In this document: in pieces, positions 26,968 through 35,881 of the stretch | Layout: each line of letters starts with the position of its first letter | Numbering within the stretch: position 1 is the stretch's first letter | Source: Pseudobutyrivibrio xylanivorans | GTDB lineage: Bacteria > Bacillota > Clostridia > Lachnospirales > Lachnospiraceae | Length of the DNA: 64,000 nt | Assembly (NCBI RefSeq): GCF_008935055.1 | Contig: NZ_CP043028.1 | Coordinates: forward strand, 1,211,901-1,275,900 | Reading direction: 5' to 3' | Program-made: the position numbers and the translations under genes | The notes under the pieces: generated by a model | Seen by the model: only the letters and a program-made list of their open reading frames with translations | Told to the model about the DNA's origin: nothing | The model's database searches: none

Positions 26968-27566
26968 CTGGCAGAACCTCTCATTTTAATTTGTACTAAA
27001 TCTTGACACAGGACCACATCATTTTCCAGATTAACTACATCCCCTATCTTTTTATGACCCAAAACTGTCTCCTTTAATGTGTGGGGTATGATACTAACCT
27101 TAAAACTGTCATAACTCACTACCGCTACAGTCAGGCTGATTCCATCTATAGTGATGGAGCCCTTTTCCACGATACCTTCCATGATTTTTCCATCAGTTCT
27201 TATCTCGAACCAGACTGCATTGCCATCTTGTCTTATGCTTTTTATAATGCCTGTGCCATCAATATGTCCGCTTACAATGTGTCCGCCAAAGCGACCATTT
27301 GCAGCCATTGCCCTTTCCAAATCCACTGGACTTCCAACACCAAGTGCTCCTAAGCTAGAACGTGAAAAGGTCTCGTTCATAACATCAGCAGAAAACCCAT
27401 TAGCGTTATGCTCAACCACCGTGAGGCACACGCCATTAACAGCTATGCTGTCACCCATATGGATATCCTCAAGTACCTTGCTGCAGCTGATGGTAATACG
27501 CTGCTGCTTTCCACCTCTGGTGATTCTTTGAACCTTTCCAAGTTCTTCAATAATCCCGGTAAACAT
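26964..27566 (-). CDS. ribE: Riboflavin synthase alpha chain, C-terminus replaced by IS sequence
   Basis: Dismutates two lumazines to riboflavin. Two tandem lumazine-binding repeats are intact (MFTGIIEELGKV, SIAVNGVCLTVV, MNETFSRSSLGAL; then GHIVSGHIDGTG, SITIDGISLTVA, SIIPHTLKETVLG). After VVNLENDVV the frame enters the insertion sequence and ends with 15 residues, LCQDLVQIKMRGSAS, encoded by its inverted repeat. The native helix lies at 25598-25684. Loss of that helix, which holds the trimer in known structures, may impair the enzyme. The start overlaps the ribD stop by one base (TAATG). Confidence 0.9.
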   Translation of the reverse strand: MFTGIIEELGKVQRITRGGKQQRITISCSKVLEDIHMGDSIAVNGVCLTVVEHNANGFSADVMNETFSRSSLGALGVGSPVDLERAMAANGRFGGHIVSGHIDGTGIIKSIRQDGNAVWFEIRTDGKIMEGIVEKGSITIDGISLTVAVVSYDSFKVSIIPHTLKETVLGHKKIGDVVNLENDVVLCQDLVQIKMRGSAS

Positions 27567-28663
27567 TAGTAGATCACCTCGTTTTCTATAATCAGGTCAT
27601 CTCCAGCCCAAGTGGTATTTATTGGATTTAGCTTAATTGCATCATTAATATCCGAAATTCCAAGCCCCTCCACAGGTGATTTGCTGTTTCCGCCGAAAAT
27701 CTTTGGTGCCATATGAATATGAATTTCATCCACTATTTTGCTTTCCAGCGCACTGAAGTTAATAGTTCCACCACCCTCCAGCAGGATGCTGTCTATTCCC
27801 ATATTTCCAAGCTCCACCATCAGAGAATTCAAGTCTATTCCATTTTCAGTCCGTGGCAGCTTAAGTACAGTACATCCCGCCTTTTCGTATTCAGCAATTC
27901 TACTTTCATTTTCCGATGAGGTCGCAATTATGGTCTTAATCTCACTGGCAGTCTCGACGATTTTGGAATTGATCGGAGTTCGTAAATACGAATCGCAGAT
28001 AATTCGTACCGGATTATTTGATGGTTCATCAAGTCTGCAATCCAGTGATGGATTATCGATGATTACAGTAGAAACTCCTACCATTATTCCCGACAGATTC
28101 TTCCTTAGTCTGTGAACATTTTCCCTTGCCGCATCGCCGGTTATCCACTTGGACTCACCACTTGCTGTTGCTATCTTTCCATCTGCAGTCATAGCGTATT
28201 TCATCACCACATAAGGGAGCTTGGTCGACATATATTTGTTGAAAACACGATTCAGCTTTTTGCATTCATTTTCAAGCATGCCAACCTCTACCCTGATTCC
28301 GTTGTCCCTAAGAATCTGGGCGCCTTTCCCTGCTACTACGGGATTCACATCAAGGGTTCCAATCACCACTCGTTCGATGCCACTTTCAATTATTGCCTCT
28401 GTGCATGGTGGTGTTTTTCCATAGTGGCAGCAGGGCTCTAGTGTTACATACATTGTGGCCCCCTTTGGATTATTTCCCTTTTCTTTGCAGTCCTTTAGAG
28501 CATTGCGCTCTGCATGAAGTCCACCATATTTTTCATGGTAGCCTTCGCCAATAATCTGACTATCTTTTACTATTACTGCGCCCACCATTGGATTCGGATT
28601 TACGAATCCGGCACCCTGCTCCGCAAGAGCTAGCGCCCTTTCCATATAATATTTGTCTTCCAT
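27566..28663 (-). CDS. ribD: Riboflavin deaminase/reductase
   Basis: Bifunctional second and third steps of riboflavin synthesis. The N-terminal cytidine-deaminase-like half has the zinc site HAERNAL and PCCHYGKTPPCTEAI; the C-terminal reductase half has VMKYAMTADGKIATASGES and SILLEGGGTINFSAL. The start is the ATG at 28663 with GGGAGG upstream (365 residues). The open frame reaches 28729 but those codons lie within the riboswitch expression platform and would cross the terminator. First gene of the operon, under the FMN riboswitch. Confidence 0.96.
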   Translation of the reverse strand: MEDKYYMERALALAEQGAGFVNPNPMVGAVIVKDSQIIGEGYHEKYGGLHAERNALKDCKEKGNNPKGATMYVTLEPCCHYGKTPPCTEAIIESGIERVVIGTLDVNPVVAGKGAQILRDNGIRVEVGMLENECKKLNRVFNKYMSTKLPYVVMKYAMTADGKIATASGESKWITGDAARENVHRLRKNLSGIMVGVSTVIIDNPSLDCRLDEPSNNPVRIICDSYLRTPINSKIVETASEIKTIIATSSENESRIAEYEKAGCTVLKLPRTENGIDLNSLMVELGNMGIDSILLEGGGTINFSALESKIVDEIHIHMAPKIFGGNSKSPVEGLGISDINDAIKLNPINTTWAGDDLIIENEVIY

Positions 28664-28676
28664 ATTTCCTCCCAAA

Positions 28677-28703
28677 TAAAAAAGCCTTGGATTTCTCCAA
28701 GGC
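28677..28703 (-). terminator. Riboswitch-controlled terminator before ribD
   Basis: Minus-strand GCCTTGG pairs with CCAAGGC around GAGAAAT-like six bases and is followed by TTTTTT, just ahead of the ribD ribosome site. It is the likely off-switch of the FMN riboswitch. Confidence 0.8.
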
Positions 28704-28733
28704 AAAAAACAGTTCATTCCTAAAACCAAAACA

Positions 28734-28761
28734 GGCTCTGAGATATAAAAATCTCAGAGCC
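28734..28761 (-). other. Hairpin between FMN aptamer and terminator
   Basis: GGCTCTGAGAT pairs perfectly with ATCTCAGAGCC. No U-run follows it on the transcript. It may be part of the expression platform or a spacer hairpin. Confidence 0.6.
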
Positions 28762-28802
28762 CAATTAATTCTACAAATAAACCGGATGCTAAAAAACATC
28801 CA

Positions 28803-28910
28803 CCATCTTCTTTCATCCAGACTATACTGTCGGCTTCGGAATTACACCGAATCATGCCTTGCGGCTCGTGGGCTGTACCACCGGTAGGGAATTGCACCCT
28901 GCCCTGAAGA
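28803..28910 (-). promoter_or_regulatory. FMN riboswitch (RFN element)
   Basis: On the minus strand the aptamer carries the near-invariant RFN blocks in order: CTTCAGGGCAGGGTG, CCCTACCGGTGGT, AGCCCACGAGC, GATTCGGTGTAATTCCGA, AGCCGACAGTATAGTCTGGA and GAAAGAAGATG. It lies between the rib promoter and ribD and turns the operon down when FMN is abundant. Confidence 0.97.
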
Positions 28911-28929
28911 TAACTATTCAATTGACTTG

Positions 28930-28958
28930 ATACTAAATGACTTGAAGTATATTGTCAA
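28930..28958 (-). promoter_or_regulatory. Sigma-A promoter of the rib operon
   Basis: TTGACA, a 17-bp spacer and TAGTAT on the minus strand, about 20 bases ahead of the aptamer. Confidence 0.8.
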
Positions 28959-29099
28959 CAATAAACTTCCTCCATACAACATGACATTTGTCACATCACC
29001 AAATGACTCCCTTCACTGTAACATGACAATTGATTTGGGTATTATAATCTCAGAAATAAGGAAATCACATCAAAAACAAAACCGAAAGGGGAAAGATAT

Positions 29100-30041
29100 A
29101 TGAGTACAAATGTAGTATCAATCGAAAACTTGGTAAAAAGATACGGTGATAAGGTGGCAGTTGATCACTTTTCATTAAATGTAAATGAAGGAGAAATTCT
29201 TGGACTCCTTGGACCAAATGGCTCAGGCAAGACAACTACAATCAATTGTCTTCTCTCACTTCTCCAGTACGACAAGGGAACAGTAACAATCTTCAATAAG
29301 GAGATGAAGCCAGAGGCCTACGATATCAAATCTCAGATTGGTGTGGTACTTCAGAATGTGGCAGTTATTGATACATTGAATGTTTATGAAAACGTAGATT
29401 TCTTCTGTGGCCTCTACATCAGGGATAAGAAGCTTCGTAAGCAGTATGTTGAGGAAGCATTAGAGTTCACTGGCCTCACAGAGTACAAGAAGTATAAGCC
29501 AAAGAAGCTTTCAGGAGGTCTTCTTCGCAGACTTAACATTGCCTGCGGAATCGCTCACAAGCCAAAGCTTATCATCTTCGACGAGCCAACAGTTGCTGTA
29601 GATCCACAGAGCCGAAATGCAATCCTCGAGGGAATCAAAAAAATGAACCGAGATGGAGCAACAATCATCTACACCTCACACTACATGGAAGAGGTTGAGG
29701 AGCTTTGCTCACGAGTGGTAATCATGGACCACGGCAAGAACATTGCAAACGGAACAGCAAATGAGCTTAAGGCATCACTTATGAGCCGTGAGACAATCCG
29801 AGTAAATCTTCCTAATAAATCTGATGAAGTAATCAATGGACTAAAGGAAATCAATCACGTTTATAAAGTGAAGGAAGATGGAGATGATTTGGTTATTAAG
29901 TGTGACGGCGGTGACCACAATCTGGTTCACGTACTTAGTTATCTGACAGATAACAACATTCCATTTGGACACGTATCAACAGAACTTCCTACATTAAATG
30001 ATGTATTCCTTGAAATCACAGGAAAGGAGCTCAGAGACTAA
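29100..30041 (+). CDS. ABC-2 type exporter ATP-binding protein
   Basis: Energises an export complex with the two permeases that follow. 313 residues: Walker A GPNGSGKTTTINC, Q-loop in GVVLQN, signature KLSGGLLRRLNIACG, Walker B LIIFDEPTVAVDPQ and H-loop YTSHYMEEVEEL. A DrrA/NatA-like C-terminal extension follows. AAAGGGGAAAG precedes the ATG. The stop overlaps the next start by one base (TAATG), so the operon is tightly coupled: ATPase, permease, permease, kinase, response regulator. Such sets usually export antimicrobial peptides, lipids or drugs; the substrate cannot be read from sequence. Confidence 0.92.
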   Translation: MSTNVVSIENLVKRYGDKVAVDHFSLNVNEGEILGLLGPNGSGKTTTINCLLSLLQYDKGTVTIFNKEMKPEAYDIKSQIGVVLQNVAVIDTLNVYENVDFFCGLYIRDKKLRKQYVEEALEFTGLTEYKKYKPKKLSGGLLRRLNIACGIAHKPKLIIFDEPTVAVDPQSRNAILEGIKKMNRDGATIIYTSHYMEEVEELCSRVVIMDHGKNIANGTANELKASLMSRETIRVNLPNKSDEVINGLKEINHVYKVKEDGDDLVIKCDGGDHNLVHVLSYLTDNNIPFGHVSTELPTLNDVFLEITGKELRD

Positions 30042-31186
30042 TGTTCGGACGAATTTTTGTATATAAATTTAAGGAGATAATCCGAAACCGATATATGGTT
30101 GGCTGGAATTTCCTCTTCCCAATCGTACTTGCCACAGTATTCTACATGGGCTTCGGCAATCTTATAAAAGATGATCCTGATAACTTCCATACCATCGAGG
30201 CAGGCTACGTAAATACGAATCATGAAGAATCTGATTTTGAAAAGATACTAGAGCAACTGGAAGATGAAACCGATGGCAATGTACCAATCCTTACACTTCG
30301 TAAATACGATACCAGGCAAGCTGCCATGGATGCCATGAATTCAGATGAGGTATTTGGATTCTATGTTGAAGATGGTGATGAAATCGAAACCATCGTTCCT
30401 AAGAATGGCTACCATGCTACAACAATGAACCAGATTGTTAGGGAATATGAAAACAAAAAGACAGTGGTTGAGACTATCGCAAAGGATCATCCAGAAAACA
30501 TCCAGACTGCTCTGGATATGATTACAGAAAACGTCGAGGTAATGAAGGAGCATGATTTTGGAAATAACACATCGCCATACGTGCAGTACTTCTTCGCTTT
30601 GATTGCAATGTCATCACTTTTCAGTTCTTGGATTAGCACCGCTATCCTTGAAGGAATATGTGCAAACATGACAGAGCAGGGAAAACGTTTTGAGTGTTCT
30701 CCAACCAACAAGCTTATGGCAATAGTAGCCGGCATATGTGCAGCCATGGTAATGCAGGCATTCTCGAATGCAGTAGTTGTTATATATGTTCAGGAGATTT
30801 TAAAGATAAGCTTTGGTGCCCCACTTGTAAACATTATTGCTATCACAACACTTGGAAGTGTTCTTGGTGTTTCAGCTGGTGTATTAATGGGTTCATTCAT
30901 CAAAAATTCAAGACTATTAATTGTGGTTCCTCTTTGCTTTACAATGACCTGTTCATTCTTCAGTGGTCTTATGTGGCATCAGATTAGACAGTACATTGAA
31001 AGCAGAGTGCCAATTCTCAATCGAATCAATCCAGCATCACTTTTAGTTGACTGCCTCTACACCAGAGCAACCTACGGCAAAACAGATATGTACTATCAGG
31101 ATATTATGCTTATGAGCATCATGATTGTTGTTAGTCTTTTCATAAGCGCAATCCTTTTAAGGAGGAGAAAATATGTCAGTCTTTAA
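30041..31186 (+). CDS. ABC-2 type permease 1
   Basis: 381-residue membrane subunit with the ABC-2 layout: one N-terminal helix (WNFLFPIVLATVFYMGF), a long extracellular domain of about 140 residues, then five helices including the YFFALIAMSSLFSSWIS and SFFSGLMW regions. It ends RRRKYVSL. It overlaps the ATPase gene by one base and the next permease by 14 bases. The extracellular region is acidic and has no motif I recognise. Confidence 0.88.
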   Translation: MFGRIFVYKFKEIIRNRYMVGWNFLFPIVLATVFYMGFGNLIKDDPDNFHTIEAGYVNTNHEESDFEKILEQLEDETDGNVPILTLRKYDTRQAAMDAMNSDEVFGFYVEDGDEIETIVPKNGYHATTMNQIVREYENKKTVVETIAKDHPENIQTALDMITENVEVMKEHDFGNNTSPYVQYFFALIAMSSLFSSWISTAILEGICANMTEQGKRFECSPTNKLMAIVAGICAAMVMQAFSNAVVVIYVQEILKISFGAPLVNIIAITTLGSVLGVSAGVLMGSFIKNSRLLIVVPLCFTMTCSFFSGLMWHQIRQYIESRVPILNRINPASLLVDCLYTRATYGKTDMYYQDIMLMSIMIVVSLFISAILLRRRKYVSL

Positions 31187-32336
31187 TGCAATTCTAAAAT
31201 CATTAAAAGCAAATATTACAACCATCATCGTTTACTTAGCGATTTTCACAGTATTTGGAAATATGCAGGCTAAGGCTACAGTTTCTACCCAGGAGGATGC
31301 CTTTGAAGAAATGACAGTGAAAGTAGCAGTAACAGATAATGATGATTCCAAGCTTAGCCAAGCATTGGTGGATTATCTTACCGAAACTCAGGAAGTGGTT
31401 GACCCACAGACAGACGATCCTCAGGTGATGAATGATAATGTGCGATTCTTAATTTACGAGTATGCCCTTATTATTCCAGAAGGATTTGAGGAACAGATTA
31501 TGTCCGGTGATGTAGAGAATGCACTCACCTACATTGCTCCAGGAACAACAGCATCGCAGTTTTTGCTCACAGAGAAGCTTAATGACTATTTACAGGATGT
31601 TGTGGTATATTTAAATAGTGGTTATTCAGAGGAAGAAGCCATTGCTCTTACACATGGCCAGATGGTAGAGCTTAGCAAGACACAGGCCACCGTAATAGAT
31701 GAGCATGAGGAAAACCACCGTTCCTTCTACACAGGAATGTTCACCTTTAACGGATATACAATGATGATGCTCCTTTGCATCTGCGGAGCCTGCACATTGA
31801 CTTTCATGAAGAATAGAGATGTTAGCAACCGTATTTCCGTTAGTGGAATGCATTTCTTCACTAGAAACGTAGCAACTATTTCAGCGGTATTCTTTATTGG
31901 TTTTGTGATTACAACAGTTGTAATTATGGTAATTCAGCTGATGGGACTGGAATATGCAAACGATAAGCTCCTTTACTATGCAATTGATACCTACACCCTA
32001 ATGTTTGTAGGACTTGGAATGGCATATTTCATCTGCTCAATTACCTCAAACGAAAACCTGATAAACATGGTGGCAAACATGTTTGTACTTTCAATGAGCT
32101 TCTTATGTGGCGTATTTGTTGATACTCAGTACTTATCAGATTCTATCGTTAAGGCAGCACACTTTATGCCATTGTACTGGTACACCACAGCACTCAAATT
32201 TATAAATGATACTCCAATTAATAACATCTGGAGTCGCCAGTTCGGCACATATTTATTGATTGAAATCCTCTTTGCATTAATGTTCTTTGCAGCAGGGATG
32301 GTCATTTCAAGGAAAAAGGAACAGTATGCTTTATGA
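31173..32336 (+). CDS. ABC-2 type permease 2
   Basis: 387 residues, same architecture as its upstream partner: an N-terminal helix (TTIIVYLAIFTVFGNMQA), a large extracellular loop, then C-terminal helices (MMMLLCICGACTLTFM, MLSMSFLCGV-like segments, LLIEILFALMFFAAGMVIS). It probably forms a heterodimer with permease 1. AGGAGGAG lies eight bases before the ATG, inside the preceding gene. The stop overlaps the start of the kinase gene by 11 bases. Confidence 0.88.
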   Translation: MSVFNAILKSLKANITTIIVYLAIFTVFGNMQAKATVSTQEDAFEEMTVKVAVTDNDDSKLSQALVDYLTETQEVVDPQTDDPQVMNDNVRFLIYEYALIIPEGFEEQIMSGDVENALTYIAPGTTASQFLLTEKLNDYLQDVVVYLNSGYSEEEAIALTHGQMVELSKTQATVIDEHEENHRSFYTGMFTFNGYTMMMLLCICGACTLTFMKNRDVSNRISVSGMHFFTRNVATISAVFFIGFVITTVVIMVIQLMGLEYANDKLLYYAIDTYTLMFVGLGMAYFICSITSNENLINMVANMFVLSMSFLCGVFVDTQYLSDSIVKAAHFMPLYWYTTALKFINDTPINNIWSRQFGTYLLIEILFALMFFAAGMVISRKKEQYAL

Positions 32337-33315
32337 TGTAATCATCCGCTTCTTAGCGGCAGCAGGATTAACAGTAATTATAAATGCAAGTGGCATTACA
32401 ACCTCTACGGTTGTAATGTCTATTTACATTTTTTTGATTCTCGAAGTCAGTTTGCTGTTTGATAATAAATGGGTGTACGGCACGCTTACAGCCATACCAT
32501 TTGTTATTTCCACCTGCTACACCTTGAATCAGGACAGGATTGCGCTTCGACTATTTGCAATCCTAGTTTTGGCTGGCTTTACAGTAGTATCCAGCATCCT
32601 TTATGAGCAGATGATGAAATATAAAAATCTTCTTCATCGTACCAGGGATGACAGCAAGGAGTTGGAGGAAATCCTGCAGGATAAAAACCGCAGACTTATG
32701 TCTGAACAGGACCAGCAGGTTCACCTTGCCACCCTTGGTGAGCGAAACAGAATCGCAAGAGAAATCCACGACAATGTAGGGCATCTCCTATCTCGCGCCA
32801 TCCTTTTGCTTGGAGCAATTTCAACTGTTAATACAGATGATAGGCTGGAGCCTCAGCTCAAGATGTTGGCGGACACATTGGATGAATCAATGGCAAAGAT
32901 GCGTGCCTCAGTTCACGACCTGCATGATGATTCAATTGATTTACAGAAGAACTTTGATGAAATAATCGGTGAACTTAAGAGTTTTACCGTAAATACGGAT
33001 TTAGATTTGGATGAAGCAATTCCTACAAATGTAAAGCTTTCCTTGATTGGAATTTTAAAGGAAGCCGTAACAAATATTTTGAAGCACTCCAATGGAGATT
33101 CGGTCTCAATTATCATGCAGCGAAACTACAGCTTCTGCACCCTTTCCATTACAGACAACGGTTCAATATCTGACAGTATAAAAGAAAAGTTGTCCACCGA
33201 CAGTTACGAAGGCATTGGCCTTTCCAATATAAAAAACAGAGCAACCTCCCTCGGAGGAGATGCCTATTTCTATACAGATAATGGATTTACAATATTTGCG
33301 AGGTTACCACTATGA
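32326..33315 (+). CDS. Sensor histidine kinase, NarL/LiaS type (HisKA_3)
   Basis: 329-residue two-component sensor. Start chosen at the ATG 32326, preceded by AAGGAAAAAGGA; an in-frame start at 32287 lies deep in the permease gene. Four or so N-terminal hydrophobic segments (FLAAAGLTVIINASG, TVVMSIYIFLILEVSLLF, FAILVLAGFTVVSSIL) are followed by the phosphoacceptor helix ERNRIAREIHDNVGHLLSR and an HATPase domain with LKEAVTNILKHS and GIGLSNIKNRATSLGG. With almost no extracellular loop it is an intramembrane-sensing kinase, a type that often responds to cell-envelope stress or to the neighbouring transporter. Confidence 0.9.
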   Translation: MLYDVIIRFLAAAGLTVIINASGITTSTVVMSIYIFLILEVSLLFDNKWVYGTLTAIPFVISTCYTLNQDRIALRLFAILVLAGFTVVSSILYEQMMKYKNLLHRTRDDSKELEEILQDKNRRLMSEQDQQVHLATLGERNRIAREIHDNVGHLLSRAILLLGAISTVNTDDRLEPQLKMLADTLDESMAKMRASVHDLHDDSIDLQKNFDEIIGELKSFTVNTDLDLDEAIPTNVKLSLIGILKEAVTNILKHSNGDSVSIIMQRNYSFCTLSITDNGSISDSIKEKLSTDSYEGIGLSNIKNRATSLGGDAYFYTDNGFTIFARLPL

Positions 33316-33941
33316 AATCTATATTACTAGTAGATGACGACGAACTAATTACAATGTCTCTTGAGATGATTATCTCAGCAGACTCAGACTTTGAAATAGT
33401 AGGCAAAGGTTGCAGCGGACGTGAAGCCGTAGCTCTTTTTGATGAGCTTAAGCCAGACCTTTTACTTATGGACATCCGTATGGCAGACATGAATGGACTT
33501 GAGGCTGCAGAGGAAATCTTAGGCAAGCACCGCGATGCTACTATCCTCTTCCTCACAACCTTTTCCGATGATGAGTATATCGTAAAAGCCCTGAAGCTTG
33601 GCGTAAAAGGCTACCTTTTAAAGCAGGACTACAAATCTCTTCCTGCTGCACTCCACGCTGCAATTGACGGACAAAGTGTATTCGGAGGTGCTGTAATAGA
33701 CAAGCTTCCAAACCTTATGTCTGCAGGCTCCGCTAGTGATGAATTTGATTATCGTAAATACGATATCTCCGAAAAAGAATACGAGGTCATCCAGCTTGTA
33801 GCTGATGGCTTCTCAAACAAAGAAATCTCTCAGAAGCTTTTCCTATCAGAAGGCACAGTGCGTAATTACCTGTCCACCATCCTGGAAAAACTGAATCTGA
33901 GAGATCGTACTCAATTGGCTATATTTTACTTGAAACATTAA
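33312..33941 (+). CDS. LuxR/NarL-type response regulator
   Basis: 209-residue partner of the kinase, overlapping its stop by four bases. Receiver domain: acidic pocket VDDDE, phospho-aspartate in LLLMDIRMADMNG, and lysine in GYLLKQ. The C-terminal GerE helix-turn-helix reads EYEVIQLVADGFSNKEISQK and SEGTVRNYLSTILEKLNL. It presumably controls the transporter operon it belongs to. The gene converges on the CRISPR array, 79 bases away. Confidence 0.93.
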   Translation: MKSILLVDDDELITMSLEMIISADSDFEIVGKGCSGREAVALFDELKPDLLLMDIRMADMNGLEAAEEILGKHRDATILFLTTFSDDEYIVKALKLGVKGYLLKQDYKSLPAALHAAIDGQSVFGGAVIDKLPNLMSAGSASDEFDYRKYDISEKEYEVIQLVADGFSNKEISQKLFLSEGTVRNYLSTILEKLNLRDRTQLAIFYLKH

Positions 33942-34019
33942 TTATAAGCTTGTCGTCTTAAAACGTTCTAATGCAACTGTAAATGACTAATCCGTTAAAC
34001 TTGAATTTACCTCACTAAC

Positions 34020-34556
34020 ATCTACAATATTAGAAATTATTTAAAGGTTCTAAGCAAAGGCTGTGCCCTTGGAACCTGCACAAATCTACAATAGTAGAAA
34101 TTATTTAAAGGTTCTAAGCCGCGCAAAAATCCACCGATATCGTCAATATCTACAATAGTAGAAATTATTTAAAGGTTCTAAGCGAATACCAAGCAGAGCT
34201 GAGGGCAACATCTACAATAGTAGAAATTATTTAAAGGTTCTAAGCATCGTTATAAATAGCAAAATACACAGGATCTACAATAGTAGAAATTATTTAAAGG
34301 TTCTAAGCGGATAGCGAATTGGAGTATTTCAATCATCTACAATAGTAGAAATTATTTAAAGGTTCTAAGCCTGGAAGAACAGCAAAGGCGAGCCTGTATC
34401 TACAATAGTAGAAATTATTTAAAGGTTCTAAGCTGTTCTGTTACCGTCTGGGTAGATGTATCTACAATAGTAGAAATTATTTAAAGGTTCTAAGCTTTTT
34501 GCAATCATTCATTGCGCGGTATCTACAATAGTAGAAATTATTTAAAGGTTCTAAGC
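34020..34556 (-). CRISPR. Type V-A CRISPR array, 9 repeats and 8 spacers
   Basis: 36-bp repeats at 34020, 34084, 34148, 34210, 34273, 34335, 34398, 34460 and 34521, with spacers of 25-28 bp. Read on the minus strand, as the cas genes are, the repeat begins GCTTAGAACC and ends TTTCTACTATTGTAGAT, the Cas12a crRNA pseudoknot handle with stem TCTAC/GTAGA. The leader and cas2 lie at the high-coordinate end. Eight repeats are identical. The leader-distal one (34020-34055) reads TTTCTAATATTGTAGAT, which breaks the C-G pair of the stem, as expected for a decayed terminal repeat. Confidence 0.98.
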
Positions 34557-34605
34557 TCGTATGTCATTATTATGCACAATTCTTAGTCCCTTGATTTATG
34601 ATTTT

Positions 34606-34634
34606 ATTATAATTTATTAACAATAATTTGCCAA
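34606..34634 (-). promoter_or_regulatory. CRISPR leader promoter
   Basis: In the AT-rich leader (34557-34684) the minus strand holds TTGGCA, a 17-bp spacer and TATAAT, ending about 50 bases before the first repeat. It is well placed to transcribe the array. Confidence 0.75.
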
Positions 34635-34684
34635 TATCCTACACCTAGAACCTCTAATATCAAAATTCAATTACAGGTTTGCAA

Positions 34685-34960
34685 TTATGTTATCATGACT
34701 AGATCCTTTTCCACATTTTTAGCATAACCATATCTGACAGTTTTGCAAGAACTTGAAAGAACAAATATAATCACGCTATCCTCTTGTGAAAAGCGCTTTT
34801 CATATTTATTTGATATATCAGCCATAATGTTATTAAGGATTTTTTCACTATTATCTATTTCAAAAACCGAGTACTGAATTCTATGACCAAATTTACTAAG
34901 ATACTTTGATAATCTAGTTCGAAGCTTATCATTTGAAATGTCATAGCTAATAATAATCAT
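34685..34960 (-). CDS. cas2: CRISPR-associated endonuclease Cas2
   Basis: 91 residues, normal length. It starts MIIISYDISNDKLRTRLSKYL, shown here as its two parts IIISYDIS (first beta-strand with the conserved aspartate) and NDKLRTRLSKYLSKFG, then RIQYSVFEID, the family signature, and ends with the VRYGYAKNVEKDLVMIT strand. Cas2 bridges two Cas1 dimers in spacer integration. Three bases separate it from cas1. The gene looks intact, but its partners cas1 and cas4 are damaged. Confidence 0.93.
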   Translation of the reverse strand: MIIISYDISNDKLRTRLSKYLSKFGHRIQYSVFEIDNSEKILNNIMADISNKYEKRFSQEDSVIIFVLSSSCKTVRYGYAKNVEKDLVMIT

Positions 34961-34963
34961 CTT

Positions 34964-35881
34964 TTATCCTTCCATTAAAACAACATCATTGGAATTAATA
35001 TCAAAGATTGGAAATTCTGAGGCATCTTTCCCCTTCATGAACGCCCGATAATAACTTCTTAAATATAAAAAAATACATTCCTTGTTTTCTAATAAATCTT
35101 CCAAAAAAATCATAGAATATACATTAGATTTTTTATATTCCAACTGCCACTGATTACTTACTACAAGAAAATCCTCTTCTTTAAATTGCCCTAAATTGAT
35201 CCCTTTTCTCACTCTCCAATCAATAATTGGTCTGAAAGGTTCCATTAAATCACAAACCAAAGATTTACGCATATAAAAGTTGGTATGTAAAACACCTTGA
35301 TAAACATCAAAATCATAAACATTCAGGATACAATCGATAAAATTAAACAAGATGGTATATCCAATGTCCAACAAACTATTTATGTAATCAAATTTAATTC
35401 TAGGTTTACGACTCTTCCACTTTGTATTTTCAAATACTCTTGGAAAATAAACTTTTGCAGCATTCCCTTCTATTCCCAACAAAGTATTTCTATTCCAGTC
35501 ATCAGTCGCAGATAATCTTTCAAGATATTCATCAAGTAAAGCAATTCCCTCTTTGAGATAATCTGTCTTCTTCCTTATTTGATTAAGAGTGTTGCGCTGG
35601 TTCAAAATTTTATTATAAATTATGAGTCTAGCCAACCCTAAGCCATTATACTCGTACTGCTTTTTATGAAGTAGGTTATTCCCTTCAAGTCCAGCCTTAA
35701 TAACGGAATACATTCTCAGGCTATAAGTCATAAAGCAAATTGAAAAGGCATACTTCTTCGCTCGGCGCAGTAAACCTGTTGTAATAGTACAATCGCCTAT
35801 AACAATTACACAGAAAATTCTGTAGCACGTGTGCTGATATTTAACTTTCCCGTCTGAATCTGATATTACAAGATTGTCATT
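34964..35881 (-). pseudogene. cas1: Cas1 integrase, 5' end lost in a deletion
   Basis: Recognisable Cas1 sequence begins at 35881 with NDNLVISDSDGK and continues through YQHTCYRIFCVIVIGDCTI to the stop, 305 codons. A TAG precedes it in frame and there is no ATG, GTG or TTG until 35731, 50 codons in. The first ~25-30 residues of the N-terminal beta-domain are absent. The catalytic C-domain is intact: GIEGNAAKVYF (E88 from the ATG), VLHTNFYMRKSL and CDLMEPFRPIID. If translated from 35731 the 255-residue product lacks most of the N-domain that forms the Cas1 dimer, so integration is probably lost. Directly follows the cas4 remnant. Confidence 0.88.

Larger units (their letters stand above)
25687..27008 (+). 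mobile_element. IS3-family insertion sequence (IS51-like) inside ribE
   Basis: About 1.32 kb with orfA and orfB in the -1 phase. Ends resemble each other: TGTTAGCATCTAAATAGTAC at the left, and at the right (reverse complement) TGTCAAGATTTAGTAC, both continuing into AAAATGAGA. Exact ends are uncertain by a few bases and no clean short target duplication is visible; imperfect copies GATGTGGTC and AATGTAGTT flank it. It is inserted opposite to the rib operon. Confidence 0.88.

Noticed and set aside
28663..28729. Longer N-terminus for RibD
   Set aside because: Those codons cross the riboswitch terminator; GGGAGG supports the start at 28663.
29100..33941. Bacteriocin biosynthesis cluster around the ABC-2 exporter
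   Set aside because: No precursor peptide or modification enzyme is found nearby; it is only a transporter with a two-component system.
34020..34083. Imperfect hairpin formed by the terminal repeat and first spacer (GGTTC...GAACC)
   Set aside because: Pairing is partial, and spacer sequence is foreign, so chance is the simplest explanation.
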